Notes: generated by a model from the sequence alone, not told the origin. A stretch of DNA of 64,000 nucleotides from a gamma proteobacterium HTCC2207 (GCA_000153445.1 CH672397.1:62001-126000); one strand, 5' to 3'. Shown: positions 8,999-18,633, counted from the stretch's first letter. Numbers and translations: made by a program.

Positions 8999-9688
8999 AT
9001 GGCAGTTCCTATGAGTAGTAAAACAGCAGTCAAGCTCGGGCGTCGTTTAAGGCAGTTGGATACTATGCTTAAACAGCGCTATTCGATCATTTGGGACTGC
9101 TGTTGTGATCACGGTTTACTGGGTATGTCGTTACTTCAGCGCAAGCTGGCGGACAAGATTTTTTTTGTCGATATTCTCAGTCCACAAATGGCATTGTTGG
9201 AAAAAGATTTACACGGGCGCTTCTCGGGCGATAAAGCCAACTGGCAAGTGATCTGCCAAGATTTAAACGATCTTGAGGTGCCCGAGGTTGAGTCGCAGTT
9301 GTTTATTATTGCCGGAGTTGGCGGCAACAAGACCATCCAATTTATTGAGAGCCTCTGCGCCGCTATGCCGACGCTGCCCTTTGACCTGCTGCTCTGTTCT
9401 GTGCATGGCAATTACGCGGTGCGCAAAGTCCTTATTGAGCATGGCTTCTTTTTAAAAGAGGAACAGATTGTCTTTGAGAATAATCGGTTCTATGAGGCCA
9501 TTTATGTCTCGCAAAGTGGTGGGCAGGCGATTGCAGCCACCGGCAGTGTTATGTGGGATAAAGTAAACCCAAAACATCAGCAGTATTGGCAAAAGACTCT
9601 TGACCACTATCGCAAAAAAGCTGCAGCGGACCCAGCTGCCTTTGGCTCGATTGTTGCCGATTATGAGGCGCTTCTAATCACAGGCTAA
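8999..9688 (+). CDS. TrmK-family SAM-dependent methyltransferase (putative tRNA m1A22)
   Basis: A 229-residue class I methyltransferase. The SAM-binding region is DCCCDHGLLGMSLL near residues 34-47, followed by FFVDILSPQMA. Later blocks IAGVGGNKTIQFIE and FDLLLCSVHGN fit the TrmK (tRNA adenine-22-N1 methyltransferase) family. In Bacillus that enzyme modifies tRNA-Ser and tRNA-Leu; the target in gammaproteobacteria is less certain, so I give no symbol. The start may be the ATG at 8999 or the one at 9011; neither has a strong ribosome site. The gene stands alone, followed by a palindrome at 9711. Confidence 0.72.
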   Translation: MAVPMSSKTAVKLGRRLRQLDTMLKQRYSIIWDCCCDHGLLGMSLLQRKLADKIFFVDILSPQMALLEKDLHGRFSGDKANWQVICQDLNDLEVPEVESQLFIIAGVGGNKTIQFIESLCAAMPTLPFDLLLCSVHGNYAVRKVLIEHGFFLKEEQIVFENNRFYEAIYVSQSGGQAIAATGSVMWDKVNPKHQQYWQKTLDHYRKKAAADPAAFGSIVADYEALLITG

Positions 9689-9710
9689 CGATTACAAACT
9701 AATATTTAAA

Positions 9711-9742
9711 AGCTGATCATTAAAAGCTTTTAATTATCAGCT
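9711..9742. terminator. 32-bp near-perfect palindrome after the methyltransferase gene
   Basis: AGCTGATCATTAAAAG pairs with CTTTTAATTATCAGCT with one mismatch in 16 bp. A second small hairpin (CTGTTT-C-AAACAG) follows at 9745-9757. Position after a stop codon suggests transcript termination, but the stem is AT-rich and lacks a clean T-run. Confidence 0.45.
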
Positions 9743-9806
9743 AAGCTGTTTCAAACAGGGCTCCTGAAGAGCTAATAAATTATTCCACTTCACAGGTACT
9801 CTAGAA

Positions 9807-10454
9807 ATGATCAAACTTTACGGTCTCGAAATCAGTAATTATCACGCTGCGGTCAAAGCCTTTATGTTGGAAAAGGGTTTTCAGTTTGAGGAGGTGGAGA
9901 TAGCGCCGTCTTACAGCGAGCCCTATATTGAGCTGAGTCCCATGGGCAAGATGCCTTTTATTGAGGTGGATGAGGGTTATCTCAGCGAGACCACTGCGAT
10001 CTTAGGTTTTCTCGAGAACTGTGTTCCCGACCAGCCCATGACGCCGGCCAACCCCTTTGCCAGCGCCAAAATGTCGGAGCTCCTCAAGGTATTCGAACTT
10101 TATGTGGGCAATGAATCTGCCCGTTTAACGGGCTATGTGTTTTTTGGTGCTGAGCTAAATCAGGCGGTTGCCGATCAGGTCAAACCCGTGATGGAAAGAG
10201 GCTTGGCTGCGGTTGATCGCCTTGCCAGTTTTTCCCCTTATATGATCGGTAACCAGATTACTATGGTCGATATTTACGCTTATTACATTGTCATGAATGC
10301 GCGAATTATTGCCAAGAAAACCTGGGGTTGGAGCATACTATCTGAAGTGGATGGACTGGGTGAGTGGATGCGGATGATGTCGCAGCGGCCGATGATTAAG
10401 CTGGTTGATGATCAGCGTAATGTTGCCATCGCAAAGATGTTTGATAAGGCTTAA
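9807..10454 (+). CDS. Glutathione S-transferase family protein
   Basis: A 215-residue two-domain GST. The thioredoxin-like half includes LYGLEISNYHAAVKAFML, the cis-proline loop SPMGKMPFIEV and the glutathione-binding YLSETTAILGFLE. The alpha-helical half ends with MVDIYAYYIVMNARII. GSTs conjugate or reduce electrophiles with glutathione. It is single, with repeat-rich sequence downstream. Substrate unknown. Confidence 0.88.
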   Translation: MIKLYGLEISNYHAAVKAFMLEKGFQFEEVEIAPSYSEPYIELSPMGKMPFIEVDEGYLSETTAILGFLENCVPDQPMTPANPFASAKMSELLKVFELYVGNESARLTGYVFFGAELNQAVADQVKPVMERGLAAVDRLASFSPYMIGNQITMVDIYAYYIVMNARIIAKKTWGWSILSEVDGLGEWMRMMSQRPMIKLVDDQRNVAIAKMFDKA

Positions 10455-10503
10455 GTTTTTTAAAGCTTGGACTTTTTCTTTTAGGTTCGCCGCTAGCTGG
10501 CAT

Positions 10504-10652
10504 GAGATCCTTCGGCTGCGCCCAGGATGACAGGGTCGTTTATGGTACTCCTTGCAAGGTGCTTTTAGGTCATCCCACCAGAGCGCTCTATATGTCATCC
10601 CGTCAGAGCGCTCTATATGTCATCCCGACAGAGCGTAGCGACGAGGGATCTC
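10504..10652. repeat. Dispersed palindromic repeat plus 25-bp tandem repeat
   Basis: One copy of the dispersed element (GAGATCCTTCGGCTGCGC start) is at 10504-10532. A 25-bp unit, beginning GTCATCCC and ending GCTCTATAT, occurs at 10569-10593 and 10594-10618. A third, diverging copy from 10619 runs into an opposite-facing element ending GAGGGATCTC at about 10652. The gap holds no gene. Confidence 0.78.
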
Positions 10653-10666
10653 AACAATTCCCCAGA

Positions 10667-12439
10667 CTACTGAAGAAATGCCACTGAGGTGTCATCACCG
10701 ATCAGATAATCATTGCCGTCCGCCACAACCACAAACTCAAAGCCAATTGCAGAGCCTCCAGCTGGCAAGCTCAGGTCTACAGGGTCAATATTGAAATCGC
10801 TCTGCAGGGCAGCAATAGTGAGTTCCCCATACCCTGTGGTTACCCAATTCCCAGCGCTGTCAGACCCTCGTATTTCATACAAAACATCTAGAGGGGCAGC
10901 GTTTGAACCACTCCGTGAAACACGGATATTGCCATTATTTTCCTGTACTGCTGACACTTGCATACGATTAGTGATCAGACCTTTCTGCAGTTTAATTTCC
11001 ACTGGATTAATGCCGAGCATATAGACATTGTCGTTGTCATACATGCTAAAGCTGGCGATATAAAAATTGCCTTTGCTGTCCCAGGAGTCATAGCCGGTAA
11101 TAAAGGCTTCGGCCGCCGCGGCATCGTCGAGCTCGTTTATTTTAAGCAATTCAAAGGAACTGCCGGTGGCTATATCATACTCATAGATCGCGTTGGGCTG
11201 TGGACCGTCACTGAGGCCAATATAGATCTTTTTCTCATCGGCAGAGAGTTGGAAAATCCAGGTCTTTAATGAGCTGGAAAAATTCGGCCGGCCGAGAAAT
11301 TTCCAGCTCGCAGCGGCATCGTTAAAACGATAAATATTGCCCTGGTCATCGCTGGTATAGAGATTTTTGTGCTCGCGATCCCACTGACCAACTTCCATTG
11401 AGTTGGGGCCCTGAAGCTCAAACTCTGGCAGCTCTCCAAAGCCTGTGGCTGGGTCGTAATACCAGACATGATCAAAAACTGCGGAAGACTCACCTTTATT
11501 CCACTGACCTCTCGACGATCCGCCGGTGATATAGACCCGGCCCCGTGAGTCCACCCACATAAAGCGGTTGGTGTAGAAGTAACCAGTCCACTGAGAAGGA
11601 TTGCCCAGTACCCTAGTGGTGCCTGACGCAATGTCATAACGCACCAGTTTATTCTCTGGAATCGACATGCCATAGAGCAGGTTGTTCACAGGATCTATTT
11701 GAATAGTGGCTAACTGCAGTGTCTCTGCACCGACGCCATTGGCCTCTGAGGCGCTCAAATCATAGAATCTATTTTGGCTGATTTTGTAGCTGTACCAGTG
11801 AAAGCCTCTGGTGGTGCGGAAACCATCGTCCATTCCGGACTTGTCCAGCGTGGCCACATAGACTTGGCCATCGTGATGAATCGGGCGGGTATGGAACTTC
11901 TCTGCGGTTTCGCCATTTTCCCAATTGTCAGCCGCTTCAGATGCAGTGCGCGCATCGCCAATCCAGCGCACTGTATTATCGGATTGATACATACGGTAGA
12001 GCATGGAGTTGGTCTGATGGTCATGGCCAGAGATATAGATTTCACCGCTGGCATCAGAACCCACCGCTAGCCAGCATTGATCGGGACGGTCACCGTCTGG
12101 AGAATTGGGCAGCTGCCAAATATTGACACCAGGAATCTTGCCTGCGCGAGCCGAATCAGATTGGGCTGATAGGGGATCAGGCTGCTCTGTTACTGGTTCC
12201 TCTTCAGGCTCTTCAACTGCTGGTTCTTCAATACCAGGCTCTTCAATAACGGGCTCTTCAATTACCGGTTCTTCAATCACAGGTTCGTCGGTTACGGGCT
12301 CTTCAGTAACTGGATCTTGAGTTGCAGATGAACCGCCACCACCACAGGCCATCAAGACACTGCACAGGACGATCAGACTGGACTTTCGGGCACTGCAAAG
12401 TATGCCGACTAAGGCAAAGAGCTGTGAGCTAGATAGCAT
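10667..12439 (-). CDS. Putative lipoprotein with Glu-Pro repeat stalk and propeller-like domain
   Basis: A 590-residue predicted lipoprotein of unknown function. A signal sequence ends in the lipobox LMAC with Cys32, followed by GGGGSS. Residues 43-88 are 5-residue repeats of the type EEPVI/EEPVT, probably an extended acidic spacer. The rest resembles a beta-propeller: recurring blocks such as GEIYISGHDH, GQVYVATLDK, GRVYITGGSS, GNIYRFNDAA and KKIYIGLSDG are spaced about 45-60 residues apart. That fits a cell-envelope protein displaying a propeller away from the membrane. No catalytic motif is recognised, and neighbours give no hint. Confidence 0.8.
   Translation of the reverse strand: MLSSSQLFALVGILCSARKSSLIVLCSVLMACGGGGSSATQDPVTEEPVTDEPVIEEPVIEEPVIEEPGIEEPAVEEPEEEPVTEQPDPLSAQSDSARAGKIPGVNIWQLPNSPDGDRPDQCWLAVGSDASGEIYISGHDHQTNSMLYRMYQSDNTVRWIGDARTASEAADNWENGETAEKFHTRPIHHDGQVYVATLDKSGMDDGFRTTRGFHWYSYKISQNRFYDLSASEANGVGAETLQLATIQIDPVNNLLYGMSIPENKLVRYDIASGTTRVLGNPSQWTGYFYTNRFMWVDSRGRVYITGGSSRGQWNKGESSAVFDHVWYYDPATGFGELPEFELQGPNSMEVGQWDREHKNLYTSDDQGNIYRFNDAAASWKFLGRPNFSSSLKTWIFQLSADEKKIYIGLSDGPQPNAIYEYDIATGSSFELLKINELDDAAAAEAFITGYDSWDSKGNFYIASFSMYDNDNVYMLGINPVEIKLQKGLITNRMQVSAVQENNGNIRVSRSGSNAAPLDVLYEIRGSDSAGNWVTTGYGELTIAALQSDFNIDPVDLSLPAGGSAIGFEFVVVADGNDYLIGDDTSVAFLQ
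12176..12313. repeat. 15-bp coding repeats (EEPVI type) in the lipoprotein gene
   Basis: Nine or so degenerate 15-bp units encode the pentapeptides EEPVT, DEPVI, EEPVI, EEPVI, EEPVI, EEPGI and EEPAV and so on. Such arrays can change length by slippage while keeping the frame. Confidence 0.8.
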
Positions 12440-13043
12440 GGATTTTTCTCTGGTTTTTTATTTTTTTAATTTAGTTGACTGGTGTTCGAAGAGTGCGCCA
12501 ATAGCTCAGGCAGCGCAAAGCTAAAGCGCTAATCAGGGCAAGCGATGCGATGAAAGTGGCGGCTGCTTGCCAAAGGGGCTTCGGATGGAGTCCAGGGTTA
12601 ATCAACAGCCTTTTATTCCGACAGAACGCAGGGACTAAGGATCTCGAGATCTCTCACATGCGTTCGAGATGACAGGCTGGGGGTTTGCAGCGCCAGGTTT
12701 GCAGTTCGTAGTCACACTTCCCGCTTTGTCACACTTCCCGCTATGTCACACCTCCCGCTATGTCACACCTCCCGCTATGTCACATTTCCCGCTATGCCAA
12801 CCTCCCGCTATGTCATCCTGAGCGCAGTCGAAGGATCTCCTGCAGACTAGCTCAGGGCTGGCCAGTGTATTCGAAATGACAGGCTGCGGGTTCGCAGTGA
12901 CAGGTTAACTGCTCGTAGTGACACCGCCCCCCAATCTGTCATCCTGAGCGCAGTCGAAGGATCTCAAACTTGTCACTGAACGTACCACTTTCCAGACCCT
13001 GCCAAACAGGGCAGAATACCTGCCAAACTAGAAAGGAACTTCT
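12440..13043. other. 604-bp gene-free, repeat-rich gap before ubiX
   Basis: No coding potential is seen. The gap has a 17-bp tandem array (separate entry), two nearly identical copies of the dispersed element in the same orientation at 12812-12839 and 12937-12965 (TCATCCTGAGCGCAGTCGAA core), and a degenerate one near 12640-12674. The ubiX promoter must lie in or after this region. Confidence 0.75.
12711..12811. repeat. 17-bp tandem repeat, six units
   Basis: Units start at 12711, 12728, 12745, 12762, 12779 and 12796. The consensus is GTCACACCTCCCGCTAT; units 3 and 4 are identical and the last is one base short. The seventh position runs straight into a dispersed element beginning GTCATCC, so the array may have grown from the end of that element. 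Confidence 0.88.
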
Positions 13044-13610
13044 ATGCGACTCATTATTGGTATGTCAGGCTCCAGCGGTGTTATTTACGGCATTCGCATG
13101 TTGCAGATGCTCGCCGACAAACCCGAAATTGAAACTCATCTGGTGATGAGCCAAGCGGCGCGTATGAATATTGGCATCGAAACTGATTGGGCTGCTGAAG
13201 ATGTTGAGGCCCTGGCCGATGAAGTGCATAACAATAAAAATATCGGCGCCACCATCGCCAGTGGGTCATTTGAAACGGCCGGCATGATCGTAGTCCCCTG
13301 TTCTATGAAAACTCTCTCAGGAATTGTTAATTCCTATGCTGATAATCTGCTGATTCGCGCCGCCGATGTGATTCTCAAGGAGCGCCGCAGACTGGTGATT
13401 GTGCCCCGTGAGTCGCCCTTACACACCGGCCACTGTGAACTGATGTTCAAGGCCAGCCAATACGGTGCGATTATTTGCCCACCCTCTCCGGCGTTCTATA
13501 CCAATCCTCAAAGCGTGGACGATATTATCAATCACTCTGTGGCCCGGGTGTTGGATCTATTTGATATTGAAACTGCAAGCCTGAAACGCTGGCAAGGGCA
13601 GGGCAGTTAA
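13044..13610 (+). CDS. ubiX: Flavin prenyltransferase UbiX
   Basis: A 188-residue UbiX/Pad1 protein, which joins dimethylallyl phosphate to FMN to make prenylated FMN, the cofactor of UbiD-type decarboxylases in ubiquinone synthesis. The flavin-binding start LIIGMSGSSGVIYGIR is typical, as are PCSMKTLSGIVNSYADNL and VPRESPLHTGHCELM. AAAGGA lies upstream of the ATG. The next gene begins inside its stop codon (TAATG), so the two are translationally coupled. No ubiD lies in the window. Confidence 0.93.
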   Translation: MRLIIGMSGSSGVIYGIRMLQMLADKPEIETHLVMSQAARMNIGIETDWAAEDVEALADEVHNNKNIGATIASGSFETAGMIVVPCSMKTLSGIVNSYADNLLIRAADVILKERRRLVIVPRESPLHTGHCELMFKASQYGAIICPPSPAFYTNPQSVDDIINHSVARVLDLFDIETASLKRWQGQGS

Positions 13611-14086
13611 TGGCAGCTGATACGTCCCCCTTAAAGGCGTTTCTGCATTCTGAATCGGTGCTGACTCTCTCGGTTAACGACGATCAAGGGCCCTGGACTG
13701 CGCCAGTACTCTATGTGGCTGACGAGGATTTAAACCTCTATTTTCTCTCCTCTTCCTCGACCCGACATATTGCCAGCCTGCCGGAAGATGGCTGTATTGC
13801 GGCGTCGATTTACAGTGACTATAAGGGCGATTGGTTGGGAATCTGTGGCGTGCAGATGGCCGCTGATATCAGTCAGGTGGAAGAGACCGATAGAGCTGCT
13901 GCAGCGGCGCGTTATTTTAAGCGTTACCCGGAAGTGAAGGCATTGATTGATAATCCGGCCAATGAACAGGAAAAGCGTATTGGCGCGGCCTTTGGCAAGA
14001 GCCACTTTTTTCGGGTAACGCCGACCTTTTTACGCTTTATCAATAATGCCGATGGTTTCTCATCGCGCAATGAATGGCGTTTCTAG
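13610..14086 (+). CDS. Pyridoxamine-phosphate-oxidase-like (YhbP/UPF0306-like) protein
   Basis: A 158-residue protein with a split-barrel flavin-binding fold. The order LSVNDDQGPWTAPVLYV, LYFLSSSSTRHIASL, then GVQMAADISQVEE and a C-terminal FRVTPTFLRFINN resembles E. coli YhbP. Members of this superfamily bind FMN, F420 or heme; the reaction is unknown. The ATG overlaps the ubiX stop, which suggests a flavin-related shared role, though that is inference. Confidence 0.75.
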   Translation: MAADTSPLKAFLHSESVLTLSVNDDQGPWTAPVLYVADEDLNLYFLSSSSTRHIASLPEDGCIAASIYSDYKGDWLGICGVQMAADISQVEETDRAAAAARYFKRYPEVKALIDNPANEQEKRIGAAFGKSHFFRVTPTFLRFINNADGFSSRNEWRF

Positions 14087-14321
14087 TCCTCTCTATAATA
14101 TCTCCTCTAAAGAAGCTACTGAATTCCAAAGCCTTAAGTGAACGCCTGCTCTTTAAAGAAGTGTAGATCGCTGTTTACTTTTTTTGAACACATAAGCAAC
14201 TTGTCTGGCCTGCATGTTCAGCTTGGGAAGTGGCTAAAGTTCAAGTTTAAAAAAAGTTTTATGATGCGCTAAATAATTTTCTTATGACTCTAGTGGGTGC
14301 TCATCAAATTGCTTTGCCTGG

Positions 14322-14681
14322 TCACCAAATTTTTAGCCAATCCGGCTTTTCCGAAACAAATTCATGAAAGTTGTTTTCGATGCCAATATGTTCGTCGAAA
14401 CAGTTGGCTGCAACAGGAAATGAATCACTCTTGGATAGAACTTCTCCAAGTGCCGTGCCACATGCAGAGCAAAAGCATCGGTCATATTTGTAAGGAGGTA
14501 CAGCCTTATAGGTTGAGATATTGTTTATGCCGGTAGTGATCTGAAACGACTCAGATTTTACAAATACTAAAGTGCTTGCACCTACCTTACGACATCGATT
14601 GCAATGGCACGTGCCCATCATACTAGGCAGTTCAGTTATTTCTAACTGAACTGCACCACAACAACAACTTCCTTTAATCAT
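14322..14681 (-). CDS. GFA/CENP-V family zinc protein
   Basis: A 119-residue protein of the glutathione-dependent formaldehyde-activating (GFA) family. Zinc cysteines appear as GSCCCGAVQ, CHCNRCRKVG and CFCSACGTALG, the usual three clusters. Some members bind S-hydroxymethylglutathione; most are uncharacterised. AGGTGA sits just upstream of the ATG. It is a single gene, 58 bp from the end of putA on the same strand, so it may be read through from putA. Confidence 0.88.
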   Translation of the reverse strand: MIKGSCCCGAVQLEITELPSMMGTCHCNRCRKVGASTLVFVKSESFQITTGINNISTYKAVPPYKYDRCFCSACGTALGEVLSKSDSFPVAANCFDEHIGIENNFHEFVSEKPDWLKIW

Positions 14682-14739
14682 AAATCACCTATTGGATATC
14701 GTTTTCACTTAACGTCAATACTTTGAATTGTAGGTAAGA

Positions 14740-17700
14740 TTATTCCTCTAGATTAAATAATTTGGTATTGCCCCCTCGAGCGACCAAATTTTCCGTGCGC
14801 GTGCGCTCGCTTAAAAACCACAGCAACCAATGGTAGCTGTAATCCTGGTCCCGCTGAGGCCATTCAATCAGCGGGATAATACTCCCAGAGCGTTTTGCCA
14901 TGGCCTGCCTTAGGCTTGAGCTATCAGCATTTAAACTATTGGCGACAATCGCCTCCACCTGATTATTCTGAATCAACTTCCCAAGACCTTCGAGAGCCGT
15001 AGGTTGTAGTAGCTGATTAGGCACACCGGCGTTGAGATAGTTATTTTGCAGACTTTTTAGTGCCTTTTGATGAACGATGTCGGCCGCCACAATCACTGGG
15101 CAGCCACAGAGTAGGGCGCTGGCAATTTGCTTCTCTGCATCGGCCAAAAAATCTTGCTGGGTAACAATAAGTATCACCACACCTCGGCCTTGGACCGATA
15201 GTCGATTGTCTTCGCCAGTGGGTCCCGGCAGCTCTATGGGGTTGGCCAGCTTTTCTCTAGCCACAGCATCAATCTGCTGCAGCCATGACTGATCTGTCAC
15301 CGCCTGTTGCAGAATAATCAGTCGCGAGTCGATTGAAGTGCATTGCCAGTTTTTCAGTGCCTTTTGGGCGCAGGATACTGAGGCTCCATGATCTGTTTCA
15401 GGTGTATTGATGGCCACGTCAAATGATCGGCCTGCAGTCTCAGGAATATCTGCACGAGAGAAGCGCAGCATATAGTTGGGACCACCGGCTTTTGGCCCTG
15501 TGCCGGATAGCCCGCGCCCACCAAAGGGATTGACCCCAACCACCGCGCCGACCATATTGCGGTTGATATACGTATTGCCGGCAATGGTGTTGCTAAAGAC
15601 CTTCTGGGCAAAGGCTTGGATGCGACTGTGAACGCCGAGGGTGAGGCCAAAACCGGTGTTATTGATCTGTTCAATCACATCCCCGAGCTTATCCGAATCA
15701 AAGCGCACCACGTGGAGTATGGGTCCAAAGACCTCTTCTGTAAGCAGGTCGAGGGAATCAATTTCAAAGGCGTGGGGTGCGACGAAGCTGCCGTTTTCAC
15801 AGTTGCTGCCCAGCTCAACCTTGGCGATAAATTCTGCCTCTCTGTGCATGCGATCTATGTGGGCCTGCAACTCTTTTTGCGCCCTAGAGTCGATCACTGG
15901 CCCCAGGTCGCTGCTTAAGAGGCGCGGGTCGCCGGCGTTCAGTGACGCCATGGCGCCTTTGAGTATATGCAGCACATCCTCAGCGATATCGGATTGGATA
16001 AATAACACACGGAGGGCCGAACAGCGCTGCCCAGCACTTTGGAAGGCCGACATAATCACGTCGTCCACCACTTGCTCGGGGAGGGCGCTGGAGTCGACCA
16101 CCATACAGTTTTGACCGCCGGTCTCTGCGATAAAGGGAATAGGTGCGCCGCGACGCAGAGCCAGTTGTTGATTGATATATTGAGCAGTGCCAGTAGAGCC
16201 GGTGAAAGAAATACCGGCAATGCGACGGTCGCCGAGCACTAGATTGCCAATCTGCGAGCCGCTTCCGAGCAGTAGCTGCAATGCTGCGCCGGGCACTCCG
16301 GCCCCATGAAACAAACGCACTGCATAGGCTGCAATCGCCGGTGTTTGAGCTGCGGGTTTAGCCAGTACCGTGTTGCCCGCAGCCAGAGCCGCGGCGATTT
16401 GGCCTACGGTAATGGCGAGGGGAAAGTTCCATGGGCTGACGCAGAAGAATACCCCGCGTCCAGTTAAGCCCTGTAACGATTTGGCTTGCACTGCATAGTA
16501 GCGGCAGAAGTCGATGGCCTCGCGCACTTCAGAGATGCCGTCATTAACTGTGCGGCCGCCCTCAAGGCTAATAACGCCAATGAGCCGACCAAAATCTCTC
16601 TCCATTAAGTCCGCGACTTTCTCGAGAATCGTTGCTCGTGCACCATGACCCACGCCATTCCAAGCTGGATAGGCTCGATTGGCAGACTCTAAGGCGTGGA
16701 GAATATCTTTATCATCGACTCGGGCGCTGTGGCCAATCAGCTGAGTTTGATCGCTTGGGCTGTAGCTGGGTATCAGTTCTCTTTCTAAAGCCACGCCGTC
16801 AACGATCGGTTGCGACAGCAGTTGCGGGGTTTTGGCAACCTCGGCTAAGAGCTGCTCGGCTTCCAGTATTGAATCCAGATCTATGCCAAGGGCATTTTTA
16901 CGATCTTCCCCTACAGCGCTAAACATCTCTGGCGGCACAGGAATACCTTTGTGCTGGTAGGGGAAGCAGCTATTGACCTGCTTGCGGTTATCATCGAGCA
17001 ATTCTGTCACTGGCGTCTGTTCATCGAGGAAGCGATTAACAAAGGAACTGTTGGCGCCATTTTCCAGTAGTCGTCGCACTAGGTAGGGAAGCAGATCACT
17101 ATGGTTGCCGATGGGGGCATAGACGCGCACTGAAACGGTTTTGGCCGCGGCCTTTCTCAGATTGTTATAGAGAATATGGCCCATGCCATGGAGACGCTGA
17201 AACTCAAAATTACGGTCCCCGGCAATATTGAGAATCATACTTGCGGTATAGGCATTGTGGGTGGCAAATTGCGGGTAAACAGCGTCCTGGGCATCGAGTA
17301 GTATACCGGCACAGTGCTGATAGCAGAGATCGGTATTGGCTTTGCGGGTGAACACCGGATAGCTGGTAAGGCCCAGTTCCTGAGCATGTTTTATCTCGGC
17401 ATCCCAGTAGGCACCTTTAACCAATCGCACCATCAAACGGCGATTAGTCTTACGGGCTAGGCCGATCAACCATTTGGCCGTATCCGGAGCGCGCTTCTGA
17501 TAGGCCTGCAGAACAAAGCCGAGTCCCTGCCAGCCATCGAGATCCTTGTCTTTGGCCAGAGCTTCAAAGATATCCATGGAGATGTCGAGTCTGTAGGCCT
17601 CCTCAGCATCTATGGACAGACCTAAATTGTATTTCGCAGCCTGGACACAGAGCTGCTTAATACGCGGCAGTAATTCGTCCATTACTCGTTTATGTTGCGC

Positions 17701-18459
17701 AAAATAGTAGCGCGGATGAAGCGCTGAGAGTTTTACCGAAATACCATTGGCGCTGTGCACATCAGAGTCATTGGCGCTCTGGCCAATACTGTCAATGGCA
17801 CTGGCATAGGCGGCCAAATAGTTACCGGCATCTTCATCGGTGCGGGCACCTTCGCCGAGCATATCAAAGGAAAATCTAGTTTCAGCATCGTTTTGTTTGG
17901 CGCCGCGTTTAAGACCTTCTTTAATGTTGCGACCCAGCACATACTGACCGCCCATTATTTTCATTGCCTGCATCACTGCGGCGCGAATAACCGGTTCCCC
18001 CGCACTGGCGGTGAGTCGCCTGACCCAGTTGTCAGTGTTTTCAGTGATCTCTGCATCGAGACTCACCAACTGGCCGGTCAGCATCAGGCCCCAGGTGGAG
18101 GCATTCACAAACAGGGACTTGGAATTATTGCGATGGCTATTCCAGTTGCCCGCCTTAATCTTCTCGGCGATTAGGCGATCCGCGGTTAACGCATCCGGCA
18201 CTCGCAGCAGTGCTTCGGCAAGGCACATCAGCGCGACGCCTTCGGCATTAGAAAGCCCAAATTCGAGTAAAAAAGCATCCAATATTCCGCTGCTGGATTT
18301 GTCTGCGCGACACTGAGTCACCAGCTCTCGAGATTCCTGCAAAATCCGCTCCCGAGTTGCTGCAGAGATTTGATTGCTGTGCAGTAATTGCGTGACGGCC
18401 TGATGCTCATCCTGATGCGTTGTCTGACGGATTTTATTGCGCAGTGCAGTCTGATTCAT
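14740..18459 (-). CDS. putA: Bifunctional proline dehydrogenase / P5C dehydrogenase
   Basis: A 1239-residue PutA that oxidises proline to glutamate. The proline dehydrogenase barrel includes RRLMVRLVKGAYWDAEIKHA and FATHNAYT. The aldehyde dehydrogenase half has VSPWNFPLAI, ETGGQNCMVV and the catalytic Cys in AGQRCSALR. A further 170 or so C-terminal residues form the extra domain found in long PutAs. The N terminus lacks the ribbon-helix-helix DNA-binding domain of E. coli PutA, so it should not repress its own gene; a divergent Lrp-type regulator fits that job. The fusion channels P5C between the two sites. Confidence 0.96.
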   Translation of the reverse strand: MNQTALRNKIRQTTHQDEHQAVTQLLHSNQISAATRERILQESRELVTQCRADKSSSGILDAFLLEFGLSNAEGVALMCLAEALLRVPDALTADRLIAEKIKAGNWNSHRNNSKSLFVNASTWGLMLTGQLVSLDAEITENTDNWVRRLTASAGEPVIRAAVMQAMKIMGGQYVLGRNIKEGLKRGAKQNDAETRFSFDMLGEGARTDEDAGNYLAAYASAIDSIGQSANDSDVHSANGISVKLSALHPRYYFAQHKRVMDELLPRIKQLCVQAAKYNLGLSIDAEEAYRLDISMDIFEALAKDKDLDGWQGLGFVLQAYQKRAPDTAKWLIGLARKTNRRLMVRLVKGAYWDAEIKHAQELGLTSYPVFTRKANTDLCYQHCAGILLDAQDAVYPQFATHNAYTASMILNIAGDRNFEFQRLHGMGHILYNNLRKAAAKTVSVRVYAPIGNHSDLLPYLVRRLLENGANSSFVNRFLDEQTPVTELLDDNRKQVNSCFPYQHKGIPVPPEMFSAVGEDRKNALGIDLDSILEAEQLLAEVAKTPQLLSQPIVDGVALERELIPSYSPSDQTQLIGHSARVDDKDILHALESANRAYPAWNGVGHGARATILEKVADLMERDFGRLIGVISLEGGRTVNDGISEVREAIDFCRYYAVQAKSLQGLTGRGVFFCVSPWNFPLAITVGQIAAALAAGNTVLAKPAAQTPAIAAYAVRLFHGAGVPGAALQLLLGSGSQIGNLVLGDRRIAGISFTGSTGTAQYINQQLALRRGAPIPFIAETGGQNCMVVDSSALPEQVVDDVIMSAFQSAGQRCSALRVLFIQSDIAEDVLHILKGAMASLNAGDPRLLSSDLGPVIDSRAQKELQAHIDRMHREAEFIAKVELGSNCENGSFVAPHAFEIDSLDLLTEEVFGPILHVVRFDSDKLGDVIEQINNTGFGLTLGVHSRIQAFAQKVFSNTIAGNTYINRNMVGAVVGVNPFGGRGLSGTGPKAGGPNYMLRFSRADIPETAGRSFDVAINTPETDHGASVSCAQKALKNWQCTSIDSRLIILQQAVTDQSWLQQIDAVAREKLANPIELPGPTGEDNRLSVQGRGVVILIVTQQDFLADAEKQIASALLCGCPVIVAADIVHQKALKSLQNNYLNAGVPNQLLQPTALEGLGKLIQNNQVEAIVANSLNADSSSLRQAMAKRSGSIIPLIEWPQRDQDYSYHWLLWFLSERTRTENLVARGGNTKLFNLEE

Positions 18460-18633
18460 CTGTGCCTACCTGATTATTACTCAATTTAAGATATGGCATT
18501 TTCAAATAAAAACTGCAGTATATGTCTCTATAATTCGGTTTAATCCAGTTTAATAATCTGCTAATTTAGTTTTTGTAGACTAATATGCTATTAACGATAT
18601 CTGGCTTATGGTGCCTTGAGTGGAGTGCTAAAA
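18460..18633. promoter_or_regulatory. Divergent control region between putA and the Lrp-type regulator
   Basis: A 174-bp AT-rich gap between two divergent genes. Lrp-family regulators usually bind such shared regions, with the cognate amino acid as effector. Several AT-rich half-site-like stretches are seen (TTTAATCCAG, TTTAATAATC), but I cannot fix a promoter or operator. Confidence 0.4.

Noticed and set aside
12711-12811. Possible CRISPR array
   Set aside because: Units are directly adjacent with no spacers, and there are no cas genes.
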